Shown here: in pieces, positions 1 through 9,889 of the stretch
Numbering within the stretch: the stretch's first letter is position 1
Layout: each line of letters opens with the position of its first letter
Source: Prochlorococcus marinus XMU1411
Lineage (GTDB): Bacteria > Cyanobacteriota > Cyanobacteriia > PCC-6307 > Cyanobiaceae
Assembly: GCF_017696075.1 (NCBI RefSeq)
Contig: NZ_JAAORI010000003.1
Location: 434,001 to 498,000 of the forward strand
Direction: 5' to 3'
Length of the DNA stretch: 64,000 bases
Position numbers and translations under genes: made by a program
The notes under the pieces: generated by a model
What the model saw: only the letters and a program-made list of their open reading frames with translations
Database searches by the model: none
Told to the model about the DNA's origin: nothing

Positions 1-303
1 AGATGTAAAACCATTTATTGCTGCTGAATAACATGTTGATGGCTCGTTTCCATGGTCTTGGTGCATTACAACTGGAATATTAGGATAAGTTTCAGTTGCA
101 GCGAGAATCAGATGACGTAGGAATATTTCTCCAGCATAATTTCTAGCACCTCTTGAAGCTTGAAGAATTACAGGACTGTCTGTTTCATATGCAGCCTCCA
201 TAATTGCTTGAACTTGTTCAAGGTTATTTACGTTAAACGCTGGGATACCATATCCATTTTCAGCAGCGTGATCTAAAAGTAGTCTAAGGGGAACAAGGGC
301 CAT
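1..303 (-). CDS. fba: Fructose-bisphosphate aldolase, class II (N-terminal part, cut by window edge)
   Basis: The first 101 codons of a class II, metal-dependent fructose-1,6-bisphosphate aldolase run off the left edge. The N-terminus [19 protein letters not shown] and the HQDHG motif at about residues 81-85 (catalytic Asp and a zinc-ligand His) identify the family. It cleaves or forms fructose bisphosphate, and in cyanobacteria also sedoheptulose bisphosphate, in the Calvin cycle and glycolysis. The ATG at 301-303 is the obvious start. A class I aldolase lies immediately upstream on the same strand. The rest of the gene is not visible. Confidence 0.95.
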   Translation of the reverse strand, partial: MALVPLRLLLDHAAENGYGIPAFNVNNLEQVQAIMEAAYETDSPVILQASRGARNYAGEIFLRHLILAATETYPNIPVVMHQDHGNEPSTCYSAAINGFTS

Positions 304-454
304 AATTAAAAATTAATTAGATGCTTAGTGTTTAAGCTATATGTTCCGAGAGTTTAGTATACTGAGGTATCAAATGTCACGTCATTAGATATACAAAATA
401 CTAAATTAAAGAAACTAATTTTATGGCCCAGCGTATATTTTTAGAATTTTTAAG

Positions 455-1522
455 TTAGTAAGTATAGCCTGCTACAAATAATTGCTCATCTGATGAAGGT
501 TGAGACCCTGCTACGTAGGAACCTGTAGAGGCTTCTGAGTTTGCTTGAGCTCTTGCTATTAAGGCCTTTTGACCGCCCTCTACATCACTTCCTTTCCAGG
601 CCTTTAAGCATGAGTGCTGTAAGGCTCTTCCATATGAGAATGAAACATTCCATAAAGCTTTCCTGTAAAGGGTGTTCATATTATTTAAATAAACTGAAGC
701 AGCCTCCTCGCTTAATCCTCCTGATAAGAATACTATCCCAGGGACAGAAGCAGGAACGCATCTTTCCATAGTTTTTATAGTCATCTCGGCAACTTTCATA
801 GGATCGGCCTTAGTTGGACAATCTGCTCCATTTACCGTCATGGAAGGTTTTAATAGTGTTCCCTCTAGAAAGACTCCATTTGCTTGACAAGCCATGTAAA
901 CCTGCTTAACTACCTCTTCTTGAACTTCTGCAGTTTTCTCAATTGTATGATCTCCGTCCATTAAGATTTCAGGTTCAATAATTGGTACCAAGCCCGATTC
1001 TTGCACTGATCTAGCATATCTTGCTAGTCCCCAGGCGTTCTCTTGTATTGATAGTTTTGAAGGACAACCATCATTTGTAATTTGCAGAACTGCTCTCCAC
1101 TTTGCAAATCTTGCACCTTGTTCATAATATTTTGCAGCTCTTTCAACTAACCCATCTAGGCCAGAGCAAAAAGTTTCTACATCTCCTGCTCCTGGAAGTG
1201 GATTTAGGCCTTTATCGACCTTTATACCTGGAATAATACCTAAATCATTTAGTTTCTTAACCATTGACTCACCATCTTGGTGATTCTGATAAAGAGTTTC
1301 TTCGAAAAGGATTGCTCCACTTATATATTTGCCAAGACCTTCTGTAGTAAAGAGCATTCCTCTATATGCCTTCCTATTTTCTTCAGTATTCTCAACGCCA
1401 ATTCCAGCGAGTCTTTTACCTACTGTTTTAGTGGATTCATCTACCGCTAATATCCCTTTCCCTTTAGAAGCTAGTAATTGAGCATTTTCTTTAAGCTCAT
1501 TTTTGTAGTAATTTAAAGCCAT
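455..1522 (-). CDS. fda: Fructose-bisphosphate aldolase, class I
   Basis: A 355-residue class I (Schiff-base) aldolase, full length for the plant/animal-like family. Seen: ILAVDESTKTVGKRL near residue 25, the EGTLLKPSM segment with the Schiff-base lysine near residue 225, and FLSGGLSEEAAS near 270. It catalyses the same reaction as the metal-dependent enzyme just downstream but needs no metal, so the cell carries two unrelated aldolases side by side. The two are separated by about 150 bp with no gene, so separate promoters are possible. Start ATG at 1520-1522. Confidence 0.95.
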   Translation of the reverse strand: MALNYYKNELKENAQLLASKGKGILAVDESTKTVGKRLAGIGVENTEENRKAYRGMLFTTEGLGKYISGAILFEETLYQNHQDGESMVKKLNDLGIIPGIKVDKGLNPLPGAGDVETFCSGLDGLVERAAKYYEQGARFAKWRAVLQITNDGCPSKLSIQENAWGLARYARSVQESGLVPIIEPEILMDGDHTIEKTAEVQEEVVKQVYMACQANGVFLEGTLLKPSMTVNGADCPTKADPMKVAEMTIKTMERCVPASVPGIVFLSGGLSEEAASVYLNNMNTLYRKALWNVSFSYGRALQHSCLKAWKGSDVEGGQKALIARAQANSEASTGSYVAGSQPSSDEQLFVAGYTY

Positions 1523-1625
1523 TCTTTAATAATTCAGTTCAATTGATTTTTCCAGAATATGAAAAAAAAATAAAATCAATCCAATACTTTATCGGGTGAT
1601 AATTGATACTTATAAATGTATAGCC

Positions 1626-2723
1626 TTAAATTTTGATACTTAATCCACTTTTAGAAGATTCTCTTATGGCTTCGCAAACTTTATGACTAGCAAGTCCCTC
1701 ACATAAGCCTGGGATTACAGGTGTTTTATTAATTATACTCTTAGCCCATAAATTTTGAATTCTCAAAACTGGAGCTATTCTCCCATCAGTCCATGTTTTT
1801 TCAAAATTAAAACTTGAATCTGCAGTTAGATTTTGTATTTTATTTTCGTTGTTTGAATATTTCAAATTAAAACCATGTACATAATCTTTTTGGTTTTCGC
1901 TTTTAAGAATAAGTGAACCTTCGCTTCCATATATTTCTAAACTAAATCCTCTACCATTTTTAGAAATCGATGATAAAGATACCTGACATGGAATAAGATT
2001 CGAGCTGTAGTTTGATATTTCTATATTGGCTAAACATACATCTTCACTCGTTACATCATTTAAATTAGATGAATCAGGTAAAGGTCTTTTTTTTATTGAT
2101 GTTGCTAACTTGCCAGAAACATTTATTGCTTCCCCAAAAAACCAATTCAACATATCGAATGCATGAGTACCTAAGGCGCCAATAACTCCTCCACCTTTTT
2201 CTTCTAATGAATACCAATTCCAGGATCTTTTGGGGTCTGATCTACTGCCCATTAACCAATCTAATTTGACTAAATATATATCTCCTAAGATATTTTCATT
2301 AATAAGTTTTTTTGTCTGAAGAAAAAGAGGTACTGCTCTATATTCAAAATCAACACATACGCTTAAATTATTAATCAAAGATATTCTCTGAAGCTCTTCA
2401 ATTTCTGAGGAGGATATTGAAACGGGTTTTTCTAGAAGTAAATTTTTATTATTCTCAAGAGCTTGTTTTGCTAATTTAAATCTTGATTCAGGAGGGGTTG
2501 CAATTATAATTCCATCAATTTTTGGAGATTTAACTAATTCTTCCCAATTATGAAAGAATTTTAATCCTGTTTCTTTTTCTAGGATCGATTTTTGCTTTGT
2601 CTCATAATGATAAATAGCTACAGGAGTTAAAAAATCAGACTCTTTTAATGCCTCTAAATGAACTTTTTTACCAAACCCTAATCCAGCAATTGCTATTTTT
2701 AATTTTTTATTTTTAGAATTCAT
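1626..2723 (-). CDS. Gfo/Idh/MocA-family NAD(P)-dependent oxidoreductase
   Basis: A 365-residue two-domain dehydrogenase. The N-terminal Rossmann fold is shown by AIAGLGFGKKVHLEAL at residues 11-26, and the family signature EKPVS by the segment near residue 97. The C-terminal half is the usual beta-sheet substrate domain. Members oxidise or reduce sugars, inositols or biliverdin; nothing here fixes the substrate. It is transcribed with the secreted protein and accD upstream (3-bp gap to the former). Function beyond the superfamily is unknown. Confidence 0.85.
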   Translation of the reverse strand: MNSKNKKLKIAIAGLGFGKKVHLEALKESDFLTPVAIYHYETKQKSILEKETGLKFFHNWEELVKSPKIDGIIIATPPESRFKLAKQALENNKNLLLEKPVSISSSEIEELQRISLINNLSVCVDFEYRAVPLFLQTKKLINENILGDIYLVKLDWLMGSRSDPKRSWNWYSLEEKGGGVIGALGTHAFDMLNWFFGEAINVSGKLATSIKKRPLPDSSNLNDVTSEDVCLANIEISNYSSNLIPCQVSLSSISKNGRGFSLEIYGSEGSLILKSENQKDYVHGFNLKYSNNENKIQNLTADSSFNFEKTWTDGRIAPVLRIQNLWAKSIINKTPVIPGLCEGLASHKVCEAIRESSKSGLSIKI

Positions 2724-2725
2724 TC

Positions 2726-3118
2726 TTATCTATTAATTAAGACTGAACAGCTATTTTCAATAACAACATCTATTAGCTCATCATTATTAGAAGTCTGCCA
2801 TTTTGAATTGAATTGAGGTATTCCATTTATGGAAGTATCTTTGAACTTTTTTTCATCGCAATTAATTCTCATTACATAAAGTGATAACTCTCCATCATCA
2901 TCCGAATTAGTTGGATTTTTAAAGAACTTTGTTAAGACACTTATTTCGCCATTTGGAAGCGACTTAATACTTCCTTTATCAAGCCATTCTTTCCCTTCAT
3001 TATTTTCTTTTAGTAGGACCCAGTCAACATTTCCTATTCCATAAGAATATGGAGCAAAATTTAAAATAAAAAATAAAAGGCTTAAAGAAAAATAAAAGAA
3101 ATTTGAAATAATTCTCAT
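2726..3118 (-). CDS. Small secreted hypothetical protein
   Basis: A 130-residue protein with an N-terminal hydrophobic signal peptide (about residues 3-28, ending near SYG) and a mature part of about 100 residues with two or three cysteines, fitting a periplasmic or thylakoid-lumen location. I chose the ATG at 3116-3118 rather than an upstream codon that would overlap accD, because the signal peptide then begins at the start and the gap to the accD stop is 1 bp. No family recognised. It lies between accD and an oxidoreductase in the same run. Confidence 0.7.
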   Translation of the reverse strand: MRIISNFFYFSLSLLFFILNFAPYSYGIGNVDWVLLKENNEGKEWLDKGSIKSLPNGEISVLTKFFKNPTNSDDDGELSLYVMRINCDEKKFKDTSINGIPQFNSKWQTSNNDELIDVVIENSCSVLINR

Positions 3119-3119
3119 A

Positions 3120-4001
3120 TTATATATTTGCTTTTGCAAGTTCTTTTACACCATGAATTTTTAAAATTTTAGTCAGAGTATCCTTGAGGTCTTTTCTTTT
3201 AACTATTACATCAACAAAACCATGCTCAAGCAGATATTCAGCGGTTTGAAAGTTATCGGGTAATTTTTCTCTTAATGTTTGTTCTATAACTCTTCTTCCA
3301 GCAAATCCAATAAGAGCTTTAGGTTCCGCCAAAATTAAATCACCTAACATTGCAAAGCTTGCAGTTACCCCACCAGTTGTTGGATGAGTTAATAAGGGCA
3401 TATAAAGAAGATTTTTTTCTTTATGTTTTTTTAGTGCTCCAGATATTTTTGCCATTTGCATGAGACTTAACATACCTTCTTGCATCCTTGCTCCTCCTGA
3501 TGCGCAAACAATAAGAATTGGAAAATTTTCTAAAGTTGCTCTCTCAATTATCCTTGTAATTTTTTCACCAACTACTGAACCCATGGATCCTCCCATAAAT
3601 CTAAAATCCATAACAGCTAATGCTAAAGGAATTGAATTTACAGAACAGATACCTGTTACGACTCCATCTCTTAAACCTGTGCCTGCTTGACTTTCTTTAA
3701 TTCGATCAGCATACGATCTTCTATCTTTAAAACCCAAAGGATCTGTAGGACTTAGTGAACCATCAAACTCTTTGAATGAATTTTTGTCGGCAATTATATT
3801 TATCCTTTCATCGCTATTAATCCTATTGTGGTGTCCACAATTACTACAAACATTAAAATTTGAAATTAGGTCTTTTCTATAGGCTACTTGCGAACATTCT
3901 GAACATTTAACCCACAAACCATCTCCCTCATCAGTATCTTGGGAAACTTTTCCAACAAATTGATCTTTACGCCTTGCGGCAAACCAGTCGATTAATGACA
4001 C
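3120..4001 (-). CDS. accD: Acetyl-CoA carboxylase carboxyltransferase subunit beta
   Basis: A 293-residue beta subunit of the carboxyltransferase that moves CO2 from biotin to acetyl-CoA, the first step of fatty-acid synthesis. A four-cysteine zinc ribbon is visible at C33, C36, C52 and C55. The crotonase-like core follows, with GGARMQEG near residue 167 and the [15 protein letters not shown] segment near 205. Length is normal. It forms a heterotetramer with AccA, which is not in this window. It sits directly downstream of prk, linking carbon fixation and lipid synthesis genes. Confidence 0.97.
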   Translation of the reverse strand: MSLIDWFAARRKDQFVGKVSQDTDEGDGLWVKCSECSQVAYRKDLISNFNVCSNCGHHNRINSDERINIIADKNSFKEFDGSLSPTDPLGFKDRRSYADRIKESQAGTGLRDGVVTGICSVNSIPLALAVMDFRFMGGSMGSVVGEKITRIIERATLENFPILIVCASGGARMQEGMLSLMQMAKISGALKKHKEKNLLYMPLLTHPTTGGVTASFAMLGDLILAEPKALIGFAGRRVIEQTLREKLPDNFQTAEYLLEHGFVDVIVKRKDLKDTLTKILKIHGVKELAKANI

Positions 4002-4140
4002 AACATTTCCTGTTTTTTCTATTTAAATCTAAATAAGGTACTTTTATCAAGAAAGATATATAAAAATTTGAGATCCTCTAGATTAAAACACTTCAAAAAA
4101 AAACATATAATTATTTGAGTTGATATTAGAAAATTAATTA

Positions 4141-5037
4141 TTATTTATTTTTCTCCTCAATCATTTTATGAATTATTGGAGTAAGAATAAGTTCCATTGC
4201 GAAACCCATTTTCCCCCCATTTACAACGATACTTGTCGGACTTGACATAAATGAATCGTTAATCATTCCAAGCAAGTATTGAAAATCAATCCCCCATTTC
4301 TCTCTTGCCCCTTTTCTGAAATGTATGATCACAAAGCTCTCATCAGGAGTTGGGATATTTCTGCATATGAAAGGATTAGAAGTATCAATTGTGGGAATTC
4401 TTTGGAAATTAATATCGGTTTTACTGAATTGTGGACATATGTGATTTATATAATCAGGCATTCTTCTCAATATAGTATCCACAATGGTCTCCGCTGAGTA
4501 ACCTCTTTCTGCGTTATCTCTATGGATTTTTTGAATCCACTCTAAATTTGTAATCGGAACAACACCAACAAGTAAATCAGCATAAGATGCCACATTGTAT
4601 CCATCACCTTCTACCCCGCCATGCAAACCTTCATAAAAAAGTACGTCTGTTCCTTCAGGAATATCTTCCCATGGAGTAAATTGCCCAGGTTCTAGGGATG
4701 TACCAAGTCTTGTATTATGTTCTTCTGCTTCTTCAAGACTATGTAGATAATATCTTTTCTTTCCTCCTCCAGTTTCGCCATAGATTTTAAAAAGTTCTTC
4801 TAGCTTGTCAAAAAGATTAGCCTCTGGACCAAAATGAGAGAAATTTTCACCTTTTGAAAGAGCTTCTGCCATTGCTTTTTTCATAGGCATTCTTTCAAAC
4901 CTGTGGTAACTATCACCTTCTACAACTGCGGGAACAATATCTTCTCTGGCAAAAATATGCTCAAAGGCTCTTTTAACTGTACTTGTTCCTGCTCCTGAAG
5001 ATCCTGTTACAGCGACTACTGGATGACGTTTTGACAT
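4141..5037 (-). CDS. prk: Phosphoribulokinase, proteobacterial class I type
   Basis: A 298-residue phosphoribulokinase, which makes ribulose-1,5-bisphosphate for Rubisco. The P-loop GSSGAGTST lies at residues 12-20, followed by EGDSYHRF, LFYEGLHGG and SKTDINFQRIPTIDTSNPF. These motifs and the length match the octameric class I enzymes of proteobacteria. Class II enzymes of plants and most cyanobacteria are about 330-350 residues and carry a regulatory Cys in the P-loop, which is absent here, so thioredoxin/CP12 control through that Cys is not expected. Flanked by leuB upstream and accD downstream. Confidence 0.93.
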   Translation of the reverse strand: MSKRHPVVAVTGSSGAGTSTVKRAFEHIFAREDIVPAVVEGDSYHRFERMPMKKAMAEALSKGENFSHFGPEANLFDKLEELFKIYGETGGGKKRYYLHSLEEAEEHNTRLGTSLEPGQFTPWEDIPEGTDVLFYEGLHGGVEGDGYNVASYADLLVGVVPITNLEWIQKIHRDNAERGYSAETIVDTILRRMPDYINHICPQFSKTDINFQRIPTIDTSNPFICRNIPTPDESFVIIHFRKGAREKWGIDFQYLLGMINDSFMSSPTSIVVNGGKMGFAMELILTPIIHKMIEEKNK

Positions 5038-5126
5038 TTTTTAAAAACAATATTAGATGATTCTGACAGGTCATATGCCAACTTTATGTTCAACTTGAAA
5101 ATATTTTTTTATTTATTAATTTTTTT

Positions 5127-6200
5127 TTAAATTTCATCTATTATTTTGTTTCCAATTTCGCTGCAAGATAATACTTTAGAAGACCCATCAGCTAAATCTA
5201 CTGTCCTATATCCTTTTGATAAAACTTTATCAACAGCAGTTTCTAAATTTTTTGCAGCTTCTTCTTCATTTAATCCAATTTTTAACATCATGGATATGGA
5301 TAAAAGCATCGCAATTGGATTTGCAATGTTTTTACCAGCTATATCAGGAGCAGAACCATGAACAGGTTCAAAAACTCCTGGCCCATTATTGCTTAAAGAG
5401 GCAGATGGAAGCATACCAATAGATCCAGTTAACATAGCTGCTAAATCGCTTAAAATATCACCAAATAAATTACTGGTTAAGATAACATCAAATTGACTAG
5501 GATCTCTAACTAATTGCATTGCTGCATTATCAACGTACATATTGCTTAAAGATATATTTTTATCTTTTGAGATGATATTTAAAACTGTATCTCTCCACAA
5601 TTGACTAACCTCAAGAACGTTTGATTTATCAACGGAACATATTTTTTTATTTCTTTGGTTAGCAATTTTTATTGCTATTTCAGTTATTCTCTCTATTTCG
5701 GTTGAATCATAAACCATCGTATTGAATGCTTTTGGGATTTTTGTATTTGTTATATGTCCTCTTGGTTTTCCAAAATAAATACCCCCTATTAATTCTCTTA
5801 CAACAATAAGGTCTACATTCTCAACGAATTCTTTTTTTAAGGTACTTGCATCTAAAAGAGATTTTCTTATTTTGACAGGTCTGATATTTGCAAAAAGGTC
5901 AAGAGCAGATCTTAACTTTAGTAACCCACTTTCTGGTCTTAATTCTCTTGAAAGAGAGTCATATTTAATATCTCCAACACACGCTAATAGTACTGCATCA
6001 CTTTTTTTGCACTGATCTAAAGTCTCATCTGGAGCAGGAGTCCCATGTTTTTCATAAGCTATCCCTCCAAATAATTTTTCAATAATATCAAAATCGAAGT
6101 TATGATTTTTTGAAAGCTTTTTTAAAACTTTTTTTGCGACTTCTGAAATCTCTGGTCCAATCCCGTCACCTGACAATAAAACAATCTTATATTTCTTCAT
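5127..6200 (-). CDS. leuB: 3-isopropylmalate dehydrogenase
   Basis: A 357-residue NAD-dependent beta-decarboxylating dehydrogenase, the third step of leucine synthesis. Seen: the N-terminal GDGIGPE, the RELIGGIYFGKPRG substrate-binding loop near residue 136, and the NAD-binding block GPGVFEPVHGSAPDIAGK near residue 274. Normal length, single domain. It begins 29 bp after the lpxD stop, within the minus-strand run. Confidence 0.97.
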   Translation of the reverse strand: MKKYKIVLLSGDGIGPEISEVAKKVLKKLSKNHNFDFDIIEKLFGGIAYEKHGTPAPDETLDQCKKSDAVLLACVGDIKYDSLSRELRPESGLLKLRSALDLFANIRPVKIRKSLLDASTLKKEFVENVDLIVVRELIGGIYFGKPRGHITNTKIPKAFNTMVYDSTEIERITEIAIKIANQRNKKICSVDKSNVLEVSQLWRDTVLNIISKDKNISLSNMYVDNAAMQLVRDPSQFDVILTSNLFGDILSDLAAMLTGSIGMLPSASLSNNGPGVFEPVHGSAPDIAGKNIANPIAMLLSISMMLKIGLNEEEAAKNLETAVDKVLSKGYRTVDLADGSSKVLSCSEIGNKIIDEI

Positions 6201-6229
6201 TTAAATGTTTCTTTATATAGAACAATAAA

Positions 6230-7264
6230 TTATTGCTTGTCTAATTGTCTAAGTTTTTTGGCTAATTCTGGCAATTTTTTAAAAATACTTGAACTCCTAA
6301 GCCATGATTTATTTTCCATCGCGGGGAATCCACTTATTACTTTGCCATCTTCTATGTCACAATGGATCCCGCATTTTGAACTCGCGATGACATTTTTTCC
6401 AACCTTTACTCTATTATTGACTCCTACTTGCCCTGCCAATATAACACCATCTCCAATATTTGCACCTCCAGCTATTCCAACTTGAGCTGCAAATGCGCAA
6501 TTCTTACCAATTTTAACTCCATGACCTATTTGTACTAAATTATCTATCTTTGTTCCCTCATCAATAAAAGTAAGTCCTACGGCAGGTCTATCAATGCAAC
6601 AATTCGTTCCAATTTCTACAAAACTCATTATTTTTACACCACCTTTTTGAGGCATCTTAATCCATTTGCCATCTTTAGGAATAAAACCAAATCCCTCTGA
6701 TCCAATAACAGAATTTGAATTAATTACACAATTATTTTTTAGAGTAGTGTTTTCGTAAATAACACAATTTGGATGAATTATATTATTATCTCCTAAGCGA
6801 ACATTTCCTAAAATTGATGATCCAGGAAGAATAAGATTATTGTCACCAATTACAGTATTTTCTCCAATATAGACATTAGGACCAATATGACAATCTGCCC
6901 CAATTATTGCTGTTTTATCTATAACGGCAGAAGCGTCAATTCCTGGTTTGAAATTGATGGTTTTATATAAACAATCCAATACTTCTGCGAATGCAATTCT
7001 TGGATTTTTAACGATTATATTTGATATATTCAGTTTCTTTAGGACATTAACGATTTCATCGTTGTTGGAAGTTATTATTGCTGATGCTTTAGTTTGATCT
7101 AATTTTTCTTTTAGGATATTTTTTTCTTCTAAAAAAGATATTTGATGGTTAACTGCCGCATCTAATGATGCAGCATCATCTATTTTTAAATCTTCAATAA
7201 TATTGGCACTAATAAAATTTGAATTTCCTTTTTTAATTAGATCAACTAAATCACTTAAAAGCAT
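6230..7264 (-). CDS. lpxD: UDP-3-O-acylglucosamine N-acyltransferase
   Basis: A 344-residue LpxD, which adds the N-linked acyl chain during lipid A synthesis. The N-terminal uridine-binding domain (residues 1-100) is followed by a long left-handed beta-helix of hexapeptide repeats ([20 protein letters not shown] and onward), with the conserved IGHGVKIG block near residue 245 carrying the catalytic His. Shows that the outer membrane carries a lipid A-type glycolipid. It lies 20 bp downstream of proB. Confidence 0.95.
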   Translation of the reverse strand: MLLSDLVDLIKKGNSNFISANIIEDLKIDDAASLDAAVNHQISFLEEKNILKEKLDQTKASAIITSNNDEIVNVLKKLNISNIIVKNPRIAFAEVLDCLYKTINFKPGIDASAVIDKTAIIGADCHIGPNVYIGENTVIGDNNLILPGSSILGNVRLGDNNIIHPNCVIYENTTLKNNCVINSNSVIGSEGFGFIPKDGKWIKMPQKGGVKIMSFVEIGTNCCIDRPAVGLTFIDEGTKIDNLVQIGHGVKIGKNCAFAAQVGIAGGANIGDGVILAGQVGVNNRVKVGKNVIASSKCGIHCDIEDGKVISGFPAMENKSWLRSSSIFKKLPELAKKLRQLDKQ

Positions 7265-7284
7265 TTTTCAGTTTTGATTTTTTT

Positions 7285-8367
7285 CTAAGAGAGAGCAAGA
7301 ACATCTCTATGTACGACAATTATCGAGGAGTTGTTATTTTCTTTATTATTTAAGATACTTCTTAATTTGTCGCTACTTATTGATACTAAACCTTTTGCAA
7401 CTTCTTTATCATTTGTATTTACGATTTTAACTGCCTGATTAACCGTAAAGTCTCCTTCTACATTCTTAACACCAACCGCTAATAGTGAGGCACCTTTTTT
7501 TTTAATTGCAAAAGAAGCTCCATCATCTAAAGTTATTTTTCCTACTGTTTGAATTGCATGTGAAAGCCAACTTTTTTTGTTACCTATAGGTTTTTCAACT
7601 GGATAAAATAAAGTTCCAATTTTAGTATCATCAAAAATTTCACTTAAGTTTTTTTTATTAGTTCCATCAACTAGTTGGACTTCAACTCCTCCTTTTGTTG
7701 CTATTTCTGCAGAAATTAATTTTGTAGAAATTCCTCCTGTACCCCATTCATTATTTGAGTTTTGAATATTTTTATCTTTAATTTCTTTTAATTCACTATT
7801 ACGAACTTCTTTAATAGGTTGTGCATCTTTATTATTTCGTGGATCTTTTGAGTATAGATTTTCAATATCGGTTAATAAGACAAGCTTGTTAGCACTTATA
7901 GCTAAGGCAACTAAAGCGGAGAGGGTATCATTATCTCCATATTTAAGCTCTTCATTCGCTACAGTATCATTCTCATTTACTATTGGAATAACATTCAAAT
8001 CGATTAATTTTTTTAAAGTTTTAGAAGCGTTATTAAAGGATTCTCGTGAATTAAAATCAGCTTTAGTGATTAAAATTTGAGCAACATTGTGACCTAATTT
8101 ATTAAATATTTTATCGTATAAAGACATTAAATTAACTTGACCTACTGCAGCAGTAGCTTGAAGGGTACTCAAATCATTTGGTCTCGTTTTAATATTTAAT
8201 TTTTGGCAACCTAATCCAACTGCTCCACTAGTTACTAAAATTAATTTGTTACCTTTTGAAAGGAAATTTGTAAAGGATCTACAAAGGGTTTCAATAACTT
8301 CTTCTGTAGACGTTTCCTTTGTTCCTCTTAAAATACTAGTACCAATTTTTATAACCCAAGTTTTCAT
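7285..8367 (-). CDS. proB: Glutamate 5-kinase
   Basis: A 360-residue enzyme that phosphorylates glutamate in the first step of proline synthesis. The amino-acid kinase domain opens with [10 protein letters not shown] and has VTSGAVGLG and [10 protein letters not shown]. The C-terminal PUA domain (about 275-360) is present, as in full-length bacterial ProB. The start ATG overlaps the stop of the upstream HAD phosphatase by 4 bp (ATGA type), indicating translational coupling. Confidence 0.96.
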   Translation of the reverse strand: MKTWVIKIGTSILRGTKETSTEEVIETLCRSFTNFLSKGNKLILVTSGAVGLGCQKLNIKTRPNDLSTLQATAAVGQVNLMSLYDKIFNKLGHNVAQILITKADFNSRESFNNASKTLKKLIDLNVIPIVNENDTVANEELKYGDNDTLSALVALAISANKLVLLTDIENLYSKDPRNNKDAQPIKEVRNSELKEIKDKNIQNSNNEWGTGGISTKLISAEIATKGGVEVQLVDGTNKKNLSEIFDDTKIGTLFYPVEKPIGNKKSWLSHAIQTVGKITLDDGASFAIKKKGASLLAVGVKNVEGDFTVNQAVKIVNTNDKEVAKGLVSISSDKLRSILNNKENNNSSIIVVHRDVLALS

Positions 8368-8858
8368 TTTATAAAATTAGAAATTAATTTTTCAATTGTC
8401 AAAGTTGAATTAAATTTTATAGGCAAGCCATTTCTATTTAGTCGTTTAACTAATATTGTTTTTATATTACATCTATTCCCAACAATGATATCGGTAAAAA
8501 TTCTATCGCCAATAATGGCTATATTTTTAGGCGCACTGCCAATTTCTTTGATAGCAGATAAAGTTACGTTTTTTCTTGGTTTTGATGCATTGTATTTATA
8601 GCTTAAATTTAATTCTTTCGCTATGTTTGCGATTCTTTTTTTTGATGGATTATTACTTATTAAATATAAGGAGAAAAGTTTTTTAGATTCTCTGATCCAG
8701 TTTTTTACAGCTTTTGGGATCTTATTTGATTTTCTATTTACTAAAGTCCCATCTACGTCTAGTAATAAAGAATGAATTCCTTTTTTTTGCAACTCAGATT
8801 GAGAAATCGCATATATTGGTAAATTTGAATCCCAATTAACTTTTAGGATAGATCTCAT
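8364..8858 (-). CDS. YqeG-type HAD-superfamily phosphatase
   Basis: A 164-residue HAD hydrolase of the YqeG (HAD IIIA) family. The nucleophile motif [10 protein letters not shown] is near residue 32, motif II LISNNPS near 66, and motif [17 protein letters not shown] near 114. Related plant and cyanobacterial members include phosphatidylglycerophosphate phosphatases (PgpP/PTPMT-like role), which would fit pgsA being encoded a few kilobases away, but the substrate is inferred. Translationally coupled to proB. Confidence 0.85.
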   Translation of the reverse strand: MRSILKVNWDSNLPIYAISQSELQKKGIHSLLLDVDGTLVNRKSNKIPKAVKNWIRESKKLFSLYLISNNPSKKRIANIAKELNLSYKYNASKPRKNVTLSAIKEIGSAPKNIAIIGDRIFTDIIVGNRCNIKTILVKRLNRNGLPIKFNSTLTIEKLISNFIK

Positions 8859-8870
8859 TTATTTTATGAA

Positions 8871-9401
8871 CTACTTTTTTTCAAGTTCAGTTTCAATCAA
8901 AGGTTGTATTTTATCGAACTCATCATCTTCAACTAATAGGGCACCTTTATCTTTTAATTTGCCAACAATAAAAAAAGGATCTAGTGGAATATATAAGCCA
9001 TATTCTTGGTCAAAAAGATTAAAGTTAACAAGCAATTCGTAACTCTCACTATCATCATCTACGTAATCTTCTTCTAATTCATCGTAAATTGGCTCTTCTA
9101 GTTCTCCTGATACTGTTAATGTAACTGCTGATCTGATAAGTCTTAAATCATGTTCTTGAAGAACAGCTTCAGCATTTTTAAGTAGTTGTTCATTTTTATC
9201 TATTTTCTCAATTAGTTCAGGTTCATCTTTTTCATTTATCTTGAAAAGACTTACCGGAGTATCAACTGGTGTTAATAAAGCATATTCTTGACCTTCAACA
9301 CTTACTAATTGTTCAAGATAACAAAATAACTCGTTTCCATTTGAGTCATTTAATATTAGTGTCTGCGCATCATAATTATCTTTTGAGTTGGTTTCTTTCA
9401 T
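8871..9401 (-). CDS. DUF3727 family protein (cyanobacterial)
   Basis: A 176-residue acidic protein with a DUF1292-like N-terminus (LILNDSNGNELFCYLEQLV) and a C-terminal DUF3727 part (LFDQEYGLYIPLDPFFIVGK). A very acidic linker sits around residues 105-120. No signal peptide or membrane segment. Conserved in cyanobacteria and plastids; function unknown. It lies 26 bp after ruvX and 12 bp before the HAD gene. Confidence 0.8.
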   Translation of the reverse strand: MKETNSKDNYDAQTLILNDSNGNELFCYLEQLVSVEGQEYALLTPVDTPVSLFKINEKDEPELIEKIDKNEQLLKNAEAVLQEHDLRLIRSAVTLTVSGELEEPIYDELEEDYVDDDSESYELLVNFNLFDQEYGLYIPLDPFFIVGKLKDKGALLVEDDEFDKIQPLIETELEKK

Positions 9402-9427
9402 TTGAAAATTCTTTATCCTTTTTAATA

Positions 9428-9889
9428 CTAATATTTTATCTGACGTTTACCAGTTAATTCTTCTAATTCAGGACCTTCTTCGATCCATTGTTCAAGTATT
9501 ATTTTTGCTGAAAAACTATCAATCAATCCGGATTTGTCTTTTTTTATTCCAAATCTATCTGAAGATTCCCAAGTTGAACTATGTTCGTTGACGTAAGAAA
9601 ATGGAAGCTTTAATTCATTTGAAAGTAATTGACCGTAATTTTTACAGTCAATAGCTTGAGTGGTCATTTGACCTTCCTCATCTAGTGGAATACCCACAAT
9701 AAACCCAGTCAAATTTAATTTATTTATATAATTTCTAATAATTTTAATCTCTTGATTATTTTCAAACCGTTTTACTGCCGGAAGTATATTTGATGTTATG
9801 CATAGGGGATCACAATAAGCTAATCCTATTCTTTTGGTACCTATATCCAAACTCAAAATTGACTTGGGTCTGGGTTTGCAAAATTTCAC
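9428..9889 (-). CDS. ruvX: YqgF/RuvX, pre-16S rRNA nuclease or Holliday-junction resolvase-like
   Basis: A 153-residue RNase H-fold protein with [17 protein letters not shown] at the N-terminus (first catalytic Asp) and [14 protein letters not shown] in the middle. In E. coli the family matures the 5' end of 16S rRNA; a resolvase role has also been suggested. Start overlaps the upstream gene stop by 4 bp, so the two are coupled. Confidence 0.92.
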   Translation of the reverse strand: MKFCKPRPKSILSLDIGTKRIGLAYCDPLCITSNILPAVKRFENNQEIKIIRNYINKLNLTGFIVGIPLDEEGQMTTQAIDCKNYGQLLSNELKLPFSYVNEHSSTWESSDRFGIKKDKSGLIDSFSAKIILEQWIEEGPELEELTGKRQIKY

